A DNA stretch of 64,000 nucleotides from Aquincola tertiaricarbonis (GTDB lineage: Bacteria > Pseudomonadota > Gammaproteobacteria > Burkholderiales > Burkholderiaceae_C): assembly GCF_023573145.1 (NCBI RefSeq), contig NZ_CP097635.1, positions 2,542,001-2,606,000 of the forward strand, written 5' to 3'. The translations under genes were made by a program, and so were the position numbers. The notes beneath the pieces were generated by a model. It saw only the letters and a program-made list of their open reading frames with translations, searched no databases and was not told the origin of the DNA. Positions within the stretch are counted from its first letter, which is position 1, and the number at the start of each line of letters is the position of its first letter. This document shows, piece by piece, positions 17,462 through 26,177 of this stretch.

Positions 17462-18850
17462 ATGAACCCCGCCGCCACCCCCTTGCCCACTGACCACGCC
17501 CCGCGCGGCCGCCACCTGCCCGCCGAGGCCATCCGCAGCCGCTTCTCGCAGGCCATGTCGCAGCTGTATCGGGCCGAGGTGCCGCAGTACGGCACGCTGC
17601 TGTCGCTGGTGGCCGCGGTCAATGCGCAGGTGCTGCGCGAGCAGCCCGATGTGCTGGCCGGCCCGGCCGAGGCCGCGCGGCTGGAGGTGGAGCGCCACGG
17701 CGCCATTCGCCTGGGCACCGCCGAAGAGCTGCACACGATGCGCCGCGTGTTCGCGGTGATGGGCATGCAGCCGGTGGGCTACTACGACCTGTCGGTGGCG
17801 GGCGTGCCGGTGCATTCCACTGCCTTCCGCCCGGTGGACCCGGCGGCGCTGGCGGCCAACCCGTTCCGGGTGTTCACCTCGCTGCTTCGGCTGGACCTGA
17901 TCGAGGACCCCGCGCTGCGCCAGCTGGCGCGCGACACGCTGGCCCGCCGCAGGATCTTCACGCCGCAGGCGCTGGCGCTGACCACACGCTGGGAGACCGC
18001 GGGCGGCCTGGACGAAGCCGAGGCCGAGGCCTTCGTGCAAGAGGTGCTGAACACCTTCCGCTGGCACCGCAGCGCCACCGTCACGCAGCCCGAGTACCAG
18101 CGCCTGAGCGCCGCCCACCGCCTGCTGGCCGACGTGGTGTGCTTCCCCGGCCCGCACATCAACCACCTGACGCCGCGCACGCTGGACATCGACGCCGCGC
18201 AGGCCGAGATGCAGCGCCGCGGCCTGCCGGCCAAGGAGGTGATCGAAGGCCCGCCGCGGCGCCAGGTGCCCATCCTGCTGCGGCAGACCAGCTTCAAGGC
18301 GCTGAACGAGCCGGTGCGCTTTGCTGGCGACAGCGGCGACGGCGCACACACCGCGCGCTTCGGCGAGATCGAGCAACGCGGCCTGGCGCTCACCCGCGCC
18401 GGCCGCGCGTTGTACGACACGCTGCTGCAGCGCGCCCGCCAAGCGGGGCCGGGGGCGCTGGCCCAGGTGTTCACCGAATTCCCCGACGACCTGGATGCAC
18501 TGCGCCGCGCCGGCCTGGGCTTCTTCCAGTACCGGTTGAAGCCGGGGCTGCCGTCCACGGCCTGGGCCGGCGTCAACCCGGACGCCGAGGTGCACACCCT
18601 GGTGGACCAGGGCCTGGTGCAGGCGCTGCCCATCACCTACGAAGACTTCCTGCCGGTCAGTGCCGCGGGCATCTTCCAGTCCAACCTGGCCGGCGACGCC
18701 GCGGTGCGCTACGACGCGCAGGCCGCGCAGGCCGAGTTCGAGCAGGCGCTGGGCTGCCCGGTGCACGACGAGTTTGCGCTGTACGAAGCCGAGCAGGCCG
18801 CCTCCATCGCCACGCTGCGCGAGCAGCTGCGCCGCGGGGCGGCGGCATGA
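17462..18850 (+). CDS. hglS: 2-oxoadipate dioxygenase/decarboxylase (HglS, DUF1338 VOC family)
   Basis: 462 residues, the size of the HglS/YdcJ family. The enzyme is known to convert 2-oxoadipate, oxygen-dependently with Fe(II), to D-2-hydroxyglutarate in bacterial lysine catabolism. Family hallmarks are the segment EVERHGAIRLGTAEE with the first metal His (about 79), GPHINHLTPRTLDID with the second His (about 235), and FGEIEQRG with the Glu ligand (about 302-304); the correspondence to the Pseudomonas ligands is by motif, not by alignment. The gene starts the operon with the aminotransferase and aldehyde dehydrogenase, overlapping the first by 4 bases. The ribosome site is weak. Confidence 0.9.
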   Translation: MNPAATPLPTDHAPRGRHLPAEAIRSRFSQAMSQLYRAEVPQYGTLLSLVAAVNAQVLREQPDVLAGPAEAARLEVERHGAIRLGTAEELHTMRRVFAVMGMQPVGYYDLSVAGVPVHSTAFRPVDPAALAANPFRVFTSLLRLDLIEDPALRQLARDTLARRRIFTPQALALTTRWETAGGLDEAEAEAFVQEVLNTFRWHRSATVTQPEYQRLSAAHRLLADVVCFPGPHINHLTPRTLDIDAAQAEMQRRGLPAKEVIEGPPRRQVPILLRQTSFKALNEPVRFAGDSGDGAHTARFGEIEQRGLALTRAGRALYDTLLQRARQAGPGALAQVFTEFPDDLDALRRAGLGFFQYRLKPGLPSTAWAGVNPDAEVHTLVDQGLVQALPITYEDFLPVSAAGIFQSNLAGDAAVRYDAQAAQAEFEQALGCPVHDEFALYEAEQAASIATLREQLRRGAAA

Positions 18851-20124
18851 CGGCGAGCAGGCCGGTGGGTTTGGAGGCGCTCTTCACGCCCGCCTTCGCG
18901 CAGCCGGCGGGCTCGCCGATCCGCGAGCTGTTTCCGTACCTCGGCCGGCCGGGGATGATCTCGTTCGCGGGCGGTTATCCCTCGCCCTCGCTGTTCGATG
19001 TGGCGGGCCTGCAGCAGGCGGCCGCGCAGGCGCTGGGCGATGCCGCCGCGGCGCTGCAATACGGCCCCACCGAAGGTCAGCCGCTGCTGCGCGAAGCCTT
19101 GCTGGAGCTGTGCACGCAGCGCGGCCTGGCCGCCCGGCCGGCCGAATTGCTGGTGACCACCGGCTCGCAACAGGCCTTCGACCTGCTGGTGCGGGTGCTG
19201 GTGCAGCCCGGCGATACGGTGCTGGTGGAAGCACCGGCCTACCCGGCGGCGCTGCAGGCATTGAGGCTGGCGGGCGCGCGCATCGCCGAGCTGCCGATGG
19301 ACGGCGACGGCCTGCGCACCGACACGCTGGCCGAGCGGCTGGCGCAATGGGCCACCGAGGGCCGGCGGCCCAAGCTGCTGTACACCGTGCCCAGCTTCTC
19401 CAACCCGCGCGGCAGCCTGCTGCCGCTGGAGCGCCGGCGCCAACTGGTGGCGCTGGCACAGGCGTATGGCTTTCTCGTCATCGAGGACGACCCCTACGGC
19501 GAGCTGCGCTTTTCCGACGAGGTGTTGCCCACGCTGCACCGCCTGGGCCACGACGCCTTCGGCGCTGACCACCCGGTGGTGTACCTGTCCAGCCTGTCCA
19601 AGACCGTCGCGCCCGCGCTGCGCGTGGGCTGGATGCTGGCGCCCGAGGCGCTGGTGCGCCGCTGCGCCATCGCCAAGCAGACGGTGGACCTGTGCACCTC
19701 GCCGCTGGCGCAGCTGGTGGCGGCGCACTACCTGCGTTCGGGCCGCTACCCGGCCACCGTGGCCGCCGCCCGCACCGAGTACCGCGCCCGCGCGCTGGCC
19801 ATGGCCGATGCGCTGTCGGCCCGGCTGGGCGACCGGCTGCAGTGGCAGCGGCCTGCCGGCGGCATGTTCCTGTGGCTGCAGGCCACGGCGGCGGTGGATG
19901 CGCAGCGCCTCTTTGCCGCCGCGGTGGCGCAGGGCGTGCTGTTCGTGCCCGGCGCCGCCTTCTTCCAGTCGCCGCCGGCGGACCTGGCCTTGCGCCTGTC
20001 CTTCGCGGCGCCCGACCTCGCGCAGATCCAGGAAGGCGTGGCGCGGCTCGCGCGCGCCTTCGAGCTGGCTGCTTCCGCTGAACCCCTTCCTGGCCCCACG
20101 GCCGTCACGGCCCCCGCAGCATGA
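18847..20124 (+). CDS. PLP-dependent aminotransferase, probably 2-aminoadipate aminotransferase (LysN-like)
   Basis: 425 residues, fold type I. The PLP lysine is in SSLSKTVAPALRVGW (about 253-267), the substrate-carboxylate arginine is near LRLSFAA, and the aspartate pair of the cofactor pocket is in VIEDDPYGELRF. Family members convert L-2-aminoadipate with 2-oxoglutarate to 2-oxoadipate; others act on aromatic or branched amino acids. The position directly after hglS, which consumes 2-oxoadipate, and before the aminoadipate-semialdehyde dehydrogenase, favours the 2-aminoadipate function. The start shares ATGA with the hglS stop. Confidence 0.85.
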   Translation: MTASRPVGLEALFTPAFAQPAGSPIRELFPYLGRPGMISFAGGYPSPSLFDVAGLQQAAAQALGDAAAALQYGPTEGQPLLREALLELCTQRGLAARPAELLVTTGSQQAFDLLVRVLVQPGDTVLVEAPAYPAALQALRLAGARIAELPMDGDGLRTDTLAERLAQWATEGRRPKLLYTVPSFSNPRGSLLPLERRRQLVALAQAYGFLVIEDDPYGELRFSDEVLPTLHRLGHDAFGADHPVVYLSSLSKTVAPALRVGWMLAPEALVRRCAIAKQTVDLCTSPLAQLVAAHYLRSGRYPATVAAARTEYRARALAMADALSARLGDRLQWQRPAGGMFLWLQATAAVDAQRLFAAAVAQGVLFVPGAAFFQSPPADLALRLSFAAPDLAQIQEGVARLARAFELAASAEPLPGPTAVTAPAA

Positions 20125-21629
20125 CCACCACTTCCATCGCCACCCGACTGCTCGACCACTTCGGCCTGGGCGCCGCCGCACAGACCGGCGACTGGCCGGT
20201 GCGCTCCCCCATCGACGGCGCCACGCTGGCGCAGGTGCGCACCCACGGCCTGGCCGATGCCGATGCCGCCATCACCCGCGCGCAGCAGGCCTTCGAGGCC
20301 TGGCGCAGCGTGCCCGCACCGCGGCGCGGCGAGCTGATCCGCCTGCTGGGCGAGGCGCTTCGCCAGGACAAGCAGGCGCTGGGCGAGCTGGTGTCGCTGG
20401 AGACCGGCAAGATCCTGTCCGAAGGCCTGGGCGAAGTGCAGGAGATGATCGACATCTGCGACTTCGCGGTGGGCCTGTCGCGCCAGCTGCACGGCCTGAC
20501 GATCGCCAGCGAGCGGCCCGGCCACCGCATGATGGAAACCTGGCATCCGCTGGGCGTGGTGGGCGTGATCAGCGCCTTCAACTTCCCGGCCGCGGTGTGG
20601 TCGTGGAACTTCGCGCTGGCCATCGTCTGCGGCAACCCGGTGGTGTGGAAGCCCAGCGAGAAGACGCCGCTGACCGCGTTGGCCTGCCAGGCCTTGTTCG
20701 AACGTGCGGCGCAGCGCTTCGGGGATGCGCCCCAAGACCTGTCGCAGCTGCTGGTGGGTGCGCGCGAGCTGGGTGAACGCCTGGTGGACGACCACCGCGT
20801 GGCGCTGGTCTCGGCCACCGGCAGCACGCGCATGGGCCGCGAGGTGGCGCCGCGGGTGGCGCAGCGCTTCGGCCGCAGCCTGCTGGAGCTGGGCGGCAAC
20901 AACGCGGTCATCGTCACGCCCAGCGCCGACCTCGACCTGGCGGTGCGCGGCATCGCCTTCGCGGCGGTGGGCACCTGCGGCCAACGCTGCACCACCACGC
21001 GCCGGTTGATCGTGCACGAAGGCGTGCGCGAGGCGCTGGTCGCCCGGCTGAAGAAGGCCTATGCCGGCCTGCCGGTGGGTCATCCGCTGGAGGCGGGCAC
21101 GCTGGTGGGCCCGTTGATCGACGGCGCCTCGTTCGAGGCGATGCAGGCGGCGCTGCGCTTGGCCGCGGCCGAAGGCGGCCGCGTGACCGGTGGCGAGCGG
21201 CTGCTGCAGGCCGAACATCCGCAGGCCTACTACGTGCGCCCCGCCATCGTGGAAATGCCGGCGCAGACCGACACCGTGCGGCGCGAGACCTTCGCGCCCA
21301 TCCTCTACGTGCTGGGCTACACCGACTTTGATGAAGCGCTGCGCCTGCAGAACGACGTGCCGCAGGGCCTGTCGTCGGCCGTGTTCACCAACGACCTGCG
21401 CGAGGCCGAGACCTTCCTGTCGGCCAGCGGCTCGGACTGCGGCATCGCCAACGTCAACATCGGCACCTCGGGCGCCGAGATCGGCGGCGCCTTCGGTGGC
21501 GAGAAGGAAACCGGCGGCGGGCGCGAGAGCGGCAGCGACGCCTGGCGCAACTACATGCGCCGGGCGACCAACACCGTCAACTACTCACGCGCGCTGCCGC
21601 TGGCCCAGGGCGTCAGGTTCGACGTGTAG
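20121..21629 (+). CDS. amaB: Aminoadipate-semialdehyde dehydrogenase (ALDH7/AmaB-like)
   Basis: 502 residues, the ALDH7A1/AmaB size. The NAD-binding and catalytic motifs are present: FNFPAAVWSWNFALA, the general-base Glu in LLELGGNNAVIV, and the nucleophile Cys in GTCGQRCTTTRR (about 292-295). ALDH7 enzymes oxidise 2-aminoadipate-6-semialdehyde (in equilibrium with piperideine-6-carboxylate) to 2-aminoadipate. It completes the sequence semialdehyde, aminoadipate, oxoadipate, hydroxyglutarate with the two preceding genes. Its 3' end overlaps a convergent PEP-CTERM gene by 17 bases. The name is by family and context; substrate was not tested. Confidence 0.85.
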   Translation: MTTTSIATRLLDHFGLGAAAQTGDWPVRSPIDGATLAQVRTHGLADADAAITRAQQAFEAWRSVPAPRRGELIRLLGEALRQDKQALGELVSLETGKILSEGLGEVQEMIDICDFAVGLSRQLHGLTIASERPGHRMMETWHPLGVVGVISAFNFPAAVWSWNFALAIVCGNPVVWKPSEKTPLTALACQALFERAAQRFGDAPQDLSQLLVGARELGERLVDDHRVALVSATGSTRMGREVAPRVAQRFGRSLLELGGNNAVIVTPSADLDLAVRGIAFAAVGTCGQRCTTTRRLIVHEGVREALVARLKKAYAGLPVGHPLEAGTLVGPLIDGASFEAMQAALRLAAAEGGRVTGGERLLQAEHPQAYYVRPAIVEMPAQTDTVRRETFAPILYVLGYTDFDEALRLQNDVPQGLSSAVFTNDLREAETFLSASGSDCGIANVNIGTSGAEIGGAFGGEKETGGGRESGSDAWRNYMRRATNTVNYSRALPLAQGVRFDV

Positions 21630-22212
21630 CCGCCTCGCGCCGCCGCGACACCGCCACCAGGCCCACCAGGCCGGCGGCCATCAGGCCCAGCGTGGTGGGC
21701 TCGGGCACGGCGGTGACCGAGACGGCATCCAGCCACATGCTGCTGGTCGGATCGTTGAAGCTGAAGGACAGCGTCATCGTGTTGCCGGTGGTCAGGCCGC
21801 TGTACTGGTACAGCTGGTAGCCGCCGGCAGCCGGCGGGCTTTGCGACAGCAGCGTCTGCCCGCCGAACATCACGGTGAAGCTGCTGTCCGGGATGCCGTC
21901 GGCACGGAAGGCGAACGACAGGTTGTAGGTGAGGCCCGCGCCGCCCACGGCGATGGTTTGCGCAATGCTGCTGACCGGCGATGAGCCGAAGAATGCGCTG
22001 CAGCTGCCGGCGAAGATCTCGCCGCTGCCGGGTGCGCACAGCACCTCGTCGAACACCGGCTCACCGGTCGGCATCCAGCCATCGAAACTGCCCCGCTCGA
22101 AGCCGCCATTGACCACCAGCTCGGTGGCGGCCAGCGCCGGTGCCGAGGTCAGCGCCACCAGGCCGGCCGCAGCCGCCCCCATGATCCAGGAACCGCGAAT
22201 TGCCACGATCAT
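21613..22212 (-). CDS. PEP-CTERM sorting-domain protein with carbohydrate-binding-like body
   Basis: 199 residues. A signal peptide (AGLVALTSAPALA) is followed by a jelly-roll-type body that starts ELVVNGGFERGSFDGW, a common opening of small extracellular carbohydrate-binding-like domains. Near the C-terminus stand VPEP, a hydrophobic span (TLGLMAAGLVGLVAVS) and a basic tail (RRRE), the complete PEP-CTERM signal read by exosortase EpsH. One Cys pair (CAPGSGEIFAGSC) lies in the body. It is probably exported and sorted to the cell surface or matrix. No exosortase gene is in the window. Confidence 0.85.
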   Translation of the reverse strand: MIVAIRGSWIMGAAAAGLVALTSAPALAATELVVNGGFERGSFDGWMPTGEPVFDEVLCAPGSGEIFAGSCSAFFGSSPVSSIAQTIAVGGAGLTYNLSFAFRADGIPDSSFTVMFGGQTLLSQSPPAAGGYQLYQYSGLTTGNTMTLSFSFNDPTSSMWLDAVSVTAVPEPTTLGLMAAGLVGLVAVSRRREAATRRT

Positions 22213-22240
22213 TTCTCCCTTGGTTGTGTGTTAGGTTGGA

Positions 22241-24703
22241 TCAGGACGCCGTCAGCGTCACCTTGCCGCCCAGGTACGAGATGCGGTAGCTGCGACCGCC
22301 CGCCGCCACCACAGCGCCTTCGGGCATGCCGGCGAAGCTGCCCTGGATGCTGGTGGCCTGGATCAGCGTGTAGACGGTGCCCGCATTGGCGGCCGCCGCC
22401 ACGTCCAGCACCAGGTTGCCGCCCAGCGCCACCGGGCCGGTGGCCACCAGGCGCGAGGACTGGCCCGCCGCCTTGAGCGTGGCCTTGAAGCCGGCGCCCA
22501 GGCCCACCTTCACCGCGCTGGCGCGCAGCACGTCGCCGGTGGCGATGGTGACGTTGGGCACCACGCTGCTCACGCCCGCCGATTCGGCGGCGGTGACGCC
22601 CGGCGACAGCGTGCCGCCCTTGAGCACGTTGATGGTGCCGGCCACCGTGCCGGTGCCGCCCAGCGTGCCGCCGTTGGCCACCGTCACGCCCGAGCTGTTG
22701 CTGCCCACGATGGACAGCTTGCCGCCCGTCACCGTCGACACGCCGGCATAGGTGTTGGTGCCGGCCAGGATCAGCGTGCCGCTGCCGGCCTTGGTCAGCG
22801 AGGCGGTGTACTGGCCGCGGTCGATCTTGTCCTGGATGACGGCCGCGCGGGCGTCCATCCATTCCTTGCGCCACTTCACCGCGTCCGCGTAGGCGATCTT
22901 GTCGTAGGTCTCGGGGCGGCCGTTGGTGATGGCCTGCACCGCCGGGTCGTTCAGCAGCCCTTGCAGCACGAAGGCCTGCGGGCTCAGCGTGCCGTTGGGG
23001 TTGAGCACGTTGGGGCTGAACTCACCGGCCAGCGCGATGCCCTGCTGCCGGTAGCTGGCCAGCCATTGCAGGTCTTCGCGTTCGCGCTGCTTGATGGCCA
23101 CCTGGCCGATGTTGTTGGTCCACACGTCCAGCGGCGCCTTGGACATGTTGTAGACCATCGGGCTCAGAAACTGGCCGGGGCCGTACATGCCCTTGGCCAG
23201 GTCGGGAATGCCCCAGCCCCAGCGCTCGTCGGGCAGGCCGTCCGGCGCCGTCCAGGCGATGGACACGCCCGAAGGCGACACCTGCCCGGTGCCCAGGAAG
23301 CGCACCCCGTCGGTCATCTTGTTGTTGGCGGTGGTGAACATCACCTCACGCACCTGCTTGGCGTCCATGTTCGGGTAGCGCGACAGCAGCACGCCCATGG
23401 CCGCCGTGGCCACCGGCGTGGCCGGCGAAGTGCCGTTGGAATTGGAGTACACCGCGTCGCCCCCGCTGCTGGTGGTGCGCACCAGGTTCGACGGGGTGGA
23501 TACCGTCCACCATTTGGCCAGCCCGGCTTCGTTGTAGCCGAATTGCTTGGTGTATTCCGGATTGGCGTCGGTGGGCGGCTGCACGCCGCCGACGGCGACG
23601 AACTGGCTTTCCGCGGCCGGGTTGAACAGCGGATAGGCCGGGCGGAAATACGGATTGCTCCAGTCGTTGTTGCCGGCCGAGCGCACATTCACCGTGCCGG
23701 TCACCTTGATGGCGTCCCAGATCGCTTCCATGAATGAGCGGCCGGGGAATTGCGGGTTGTATTGGATGCCGGCCGGGGAATAGCTCTTCTTGGTGAAGAA
23801 GTACTGGTATTCCAGATCCTTGAAGGTTTCGTTGGGAATGGTGCTGGCCATGCCCACGGGATTGGTGCTGTCCTTGCCCTGCAATTGATAGCCATTGGCC
23901 AGATTGCCATTGGTGCCCAGGTCGTTGCCCGAGCCATCGAATTGCGTGCGATTCAGCGTCTGGACGAACGATCCCCAGCTGCTGTTGATCACCTGGGCGC
24001 CGGCATCCACCAGCGCCTTGTTGGCGGTGTACCAGTACACGTAGTCGTGGAAGGGGCCGTGCGATTGCGTGTCCGAGCCGCCGGTCTTGGCCACCACCAT
24101 CTTCGAGCCGAAGGCGATGCCGTGCTGGACCTTGCCGTCGCGGATGCCCGAGGTGACGCCCAGCATGCCGGTGCCGTGCGACCAGTCGCTGGTGCGCGCC
24201 TGGTCGCCGTCCACCACGAAGGCCTCGCCCTTGGTGAACGGGTTGCCCGGCGTCGGGGTGTTGCGGTAGCCGAAGCCCGAGCTGCCGTACACGCCCGAGG
24301 CGCGCACCGGCGCGATCAGCGAGGTGACGAAGCCTTCGTGGGTGGTGCGGTAGCCCGAATCCATCATGCCCAGGGTGACGCCCTGGCCGTAGTAGCCGAG
24401 CGCGTAGGCGGTGGAGGCATTGACCGCGACCAGCTGCCAGGGCGCGGTCACCGCGGTGTTGCCCGCCAGGATGCCGGTGAAGTTGCCGTACTCCGGCGTT
24501 TCCCAGCTGGCCTTGGCCGCCGGCAACTCCTGCGCGTTGCGGGCGACAAAGCCCGGGTCACCCGGGTAGGACCAGGCGTTGGCATGGGCCGGCACGCCCA
24601 TGGCCAGCAGCGACAGCGCCGCCAGCGGGGCCAGCAGAAAAGGCGCTGCCCGGCCCTGATGCCGCTTCGTCACCCTGCCGTCCGCGCGAATTGCTTGATT
24701 CAT
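22241..24703 (-). CDS. Subtilisin-like (S8) protease with autotransporter-type beta repeat, no barrel
   Basis: 820 residues. A signal peptide ends near AHANA. The S8 catalytic triad is readable: Asp115 in LGMMDSGYR, His176 in SDWSHGTGM, Ser426 in SNGTSPATPVA, with the oxyanion Asn in SAGNND (about 345). About residues 640-700 form an autotransporter-associated repeat (GSGTLILAGTNTYAGVSTV, GGTLGGTGTVAGTI, KGGTLSPGV). The protein ends soon after (GGKVTLTAS) with no room for the 280-residue translocating beta-barrel that such proteins usually have, so it is either secreted another way, or the barrel was lost. A GGAGG box precedes the ATG. The nearest neighbours do not explain its role. Confidence 0.88.
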   Translation of the reverse strand: MNQAIRADGRVTKRHQGRAAPFLLAPLAALSLLAMGVPAHANAWSYPGDPGFVARNAQELPAAKASWETPEYGNFTGILAGNTAVTAPWQLVAVNASTAYALGYYGQGVTLGMMDSGYRTTHEGFVTSLIAPVRASGVYGSSGFGYRNTPTPGNPFTKGEAFVVDGDQARTSDWSHGTGMLGVTSGIRDGKVQHGIAFGSKMVVAKTGGSDTQSHGPFHDYVYWYTANKALVDAGAQVINSSWGSFVQTLNRTQFDGSGNDLGTNGNLANGYQLQGKDSTNPVGMASTIPNETFKDLEYQYFFTKKSYSPAGIQYNPQFPGRSFMEAIWDAIKVTGTVNVRSAGNNDWSNPYFRPAYPLFNPAAESQFVAVGGVQPPTDANPEYTKQFGYNEAGLAKWWTVSTPSNLVRTTSSGGDAVYSNSNGTSPATPVATAAMGVLLSRYPNMDAKQVREVMFTTANNKMTDGVRFLGTGQVSPSGVSIAWTAPDGLPDERWGWGIPDLAKGMYGPGQFLSPMVYNMSKAPLDVWTNNIGQVAIKQREREDLQWLASYRQQGIALAGEFSPNVLNPNGTLSPQAFVLQGLLNDPAVQAITNGRPETYDKIAYADAVKWRKEWMDARAAVIQDKIDRGQYTASLTKAGSGTLILAGTNTYAGVSTVTGGKLSIVGSNSSGVTVANGGTLGGTGTVAGTINVLKGGTLSPGVTAAESAGVSSVVPNVTIATGDVLRASAVKVGLGAGFKATLKAAGQSSRLVATGPVALGGNLVLDVAAAANAGTVYTLIQATSIQGSFAGMPEGAVVAAGGRSYRISYLGGKVTLTAS

Positions 24704-25055
24704 CCTGACCTCCAGTTGATTTTCTGAAACTGCCCGCCGCCAAATTCATCAAAGCCCGCCCGCGGCTTTTGGCCCACCACGTTAACCCCTTGCTTGAGAA
24801 ACAGGGGCGGGTAGTGACTTTTCGCACGAAGCATGCCAGTGGCCCTGCGGTCTGGATACCCGCACTTTCCTCCCTCGCGGGGTTCTGGCCGCATGCCCAC
24901 AGGGGTCGGAAAACCGTCCATCCGGGGTCGCCCAACAATGGTTTTCCGTCCGGGCGAGGGGGCACCCTGGACCCCCGCCTTGCCGAATCGGGATGACCGC
25001 CTGGCATGGGTCCTGCCTACACTCGGTCTTCGGTCGGGAGCGAGGGCAGGGCGAC
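24704..25055. other. Intergenic region between protease and LuxR-type gene, with an inverted repeat
   Basis: 352 bases with no supported gene, holding the divergent promoters of the protease (minus) and the LuxR-type gene (plus). CGGAAAACC at 24907-24915 and GGTTTTCCG at 24940-24948 form a perfect 9-bp inverted repeat around 24 bases, a possible operator or attenuator. GTGACTTTT at 24814-24822 resembles the element upstream of the glycosyltransferase gene at 55081. Short open frames here lack ribosome sites. Confidence 0.4.
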
Positions 25056-26177
25056 ATGGCATCCGTGGGCATGGTTCTGGACGTCTACCGCTGCGTGGAG
25101 CAGCCGCAGCGCTGGCAGGGCTGGCTGGACAGCCTGTGCGAGCAGACCGGCGCCCACTCGGCGGTGCTGCAGCTGATCGAGCTGCAGGCCGATGCGGTGC
25201 ACATCGTGTGGCAGGCCGGCGATACCCGCACCAGCCGTCTGCAGCACCAGCGGGCGGGCCGGCTCACCGGCGTGGGCAACCCGCGGGTGGACCGCCGCCG
25301 CATCCTGCGCCATGCCAACCGGGTGGTGAGCGACGACGACCTGTTCGAGCGGGACGACCCCGGCCGCCAGGCGCTGCAGCAGGCGCTGGCACAGGCGGGG
25401 CTGGGGGCCTTCCTGGGCCATCTGGTGGCGCAGGAAGGTGAGCGCTACATCGGCATCGCGCTGCACCGGGAGGCGGGCACCGGCGACGGGTTCGACCACT
25501 CGGCGCCGGCCTGCCTGACGGCGCTGGCGCCGCACGTGGGCCAGGCCGCCGGCCTGGGCCAGCGCTGGCAGCACGCGCAGTCGCAGGCCCGGCAGCTGCA
25601 GGCCCACCTCGACCTGCTGCGCTGCGCCGCCGTGGTGTGCGACGAGGCGGGCGCGGTGCAGTGGACGAATCGCAGCGCCCGCCAGCTGCTGCAGGCCGGC
25701 AGCCCGCTGGGTGTGCAGGCAGGCCTGCTGCGCGGCGCCCAGCCGGCGCAGACGGCGCAGCTGCGCCAGGAGATCGCGGCCGCCGCGCGCGCGGCCGGCA
25801 TCGCGGACAGCGCGCCGCGCTGGCTGGCGCTGGAGCGCGACGGCCGGTCGCTGCACATCGCGCTGCAGGGCCAGCCCGCTGACGACGGGCCGGCCCGGGT
25901 GCTGCTGATGATCACCGACAGCCGCAGCCTGGTGGACACGCCCGCCGACACCTGGTGCCAGCTGCTGGGCGTGACGCCCGCCGAAGCCCGGCTGGTGGCC
26001 GCGCTGGCCCAGGGCCGCACGCTGGAAGCCCATGCCGCCCAGCGCGGCGTCTCGCTGGGCACGGTGCGCAACCAGCTCAAGCAGGTGCTGGCCAAGACCG
26101 GCACCACGCGCCAGGCCGAGCTGGTGCGGCTGGCGCTGGGTTCGGCCGCCGCCCAGTGGCAGGCGGCGGGCGGCTAG
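25056..26177 (+). CDS. LuxR-type transcription regulator
   Basis: 373 residues from the ATG at 25056; a longer frame adds 21 residues of low-quality sequence and its ATG has no ribosome site, whereas GAGGGCAGGG precedes 25056. The N-terminal 290 residues look like a sensory region with a PAS-like segment (AAVVCDEAGAVQWTNRSARQ). The C-terminal LuxR helix-turn-helix is at about 300-365 (LGVTPAEARLVAALAQGRTL, VSLGTVRNQLKQVLAKTGTT). Such proteins often control secreted products; the divergent protease gene is the obvious candidate target. The last 4 bases overlap the convergent outer-membrane protein gene. Confidence 0.8.
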   Translation: MASVGMVLDVYRCVEQPQRWQGWLDSLCEQTGAHSAVLQLIELQADAVHIVWQAGDTRTSRLQHQRAGRLTGVGNPRVDRRRILRHANRVVSDDDLFERDDPGRQALQQALAQAGLGAFLGHLVAQEGERYIGIALHREAGTGDGFDHSAPACLTALAPHVGQAAGLGQRWQHAQSQARQLQAHLDLLRCAAVVCDEAGAVQWTNRSARQLLQAGSPLGVQAGLLRGAQPAQTAQLRQEIAAAARAAGIADSAPRWLALERDGRSLHIALQGQPADDGPARVLLMITDSRSLVDTPADTWCQLLGVTPAEARLVAALAQGRTLEAHAAQRGVSLGTVRNQLKQVLAKTGTTRQAELVRLALGSAAAQWQAAGG

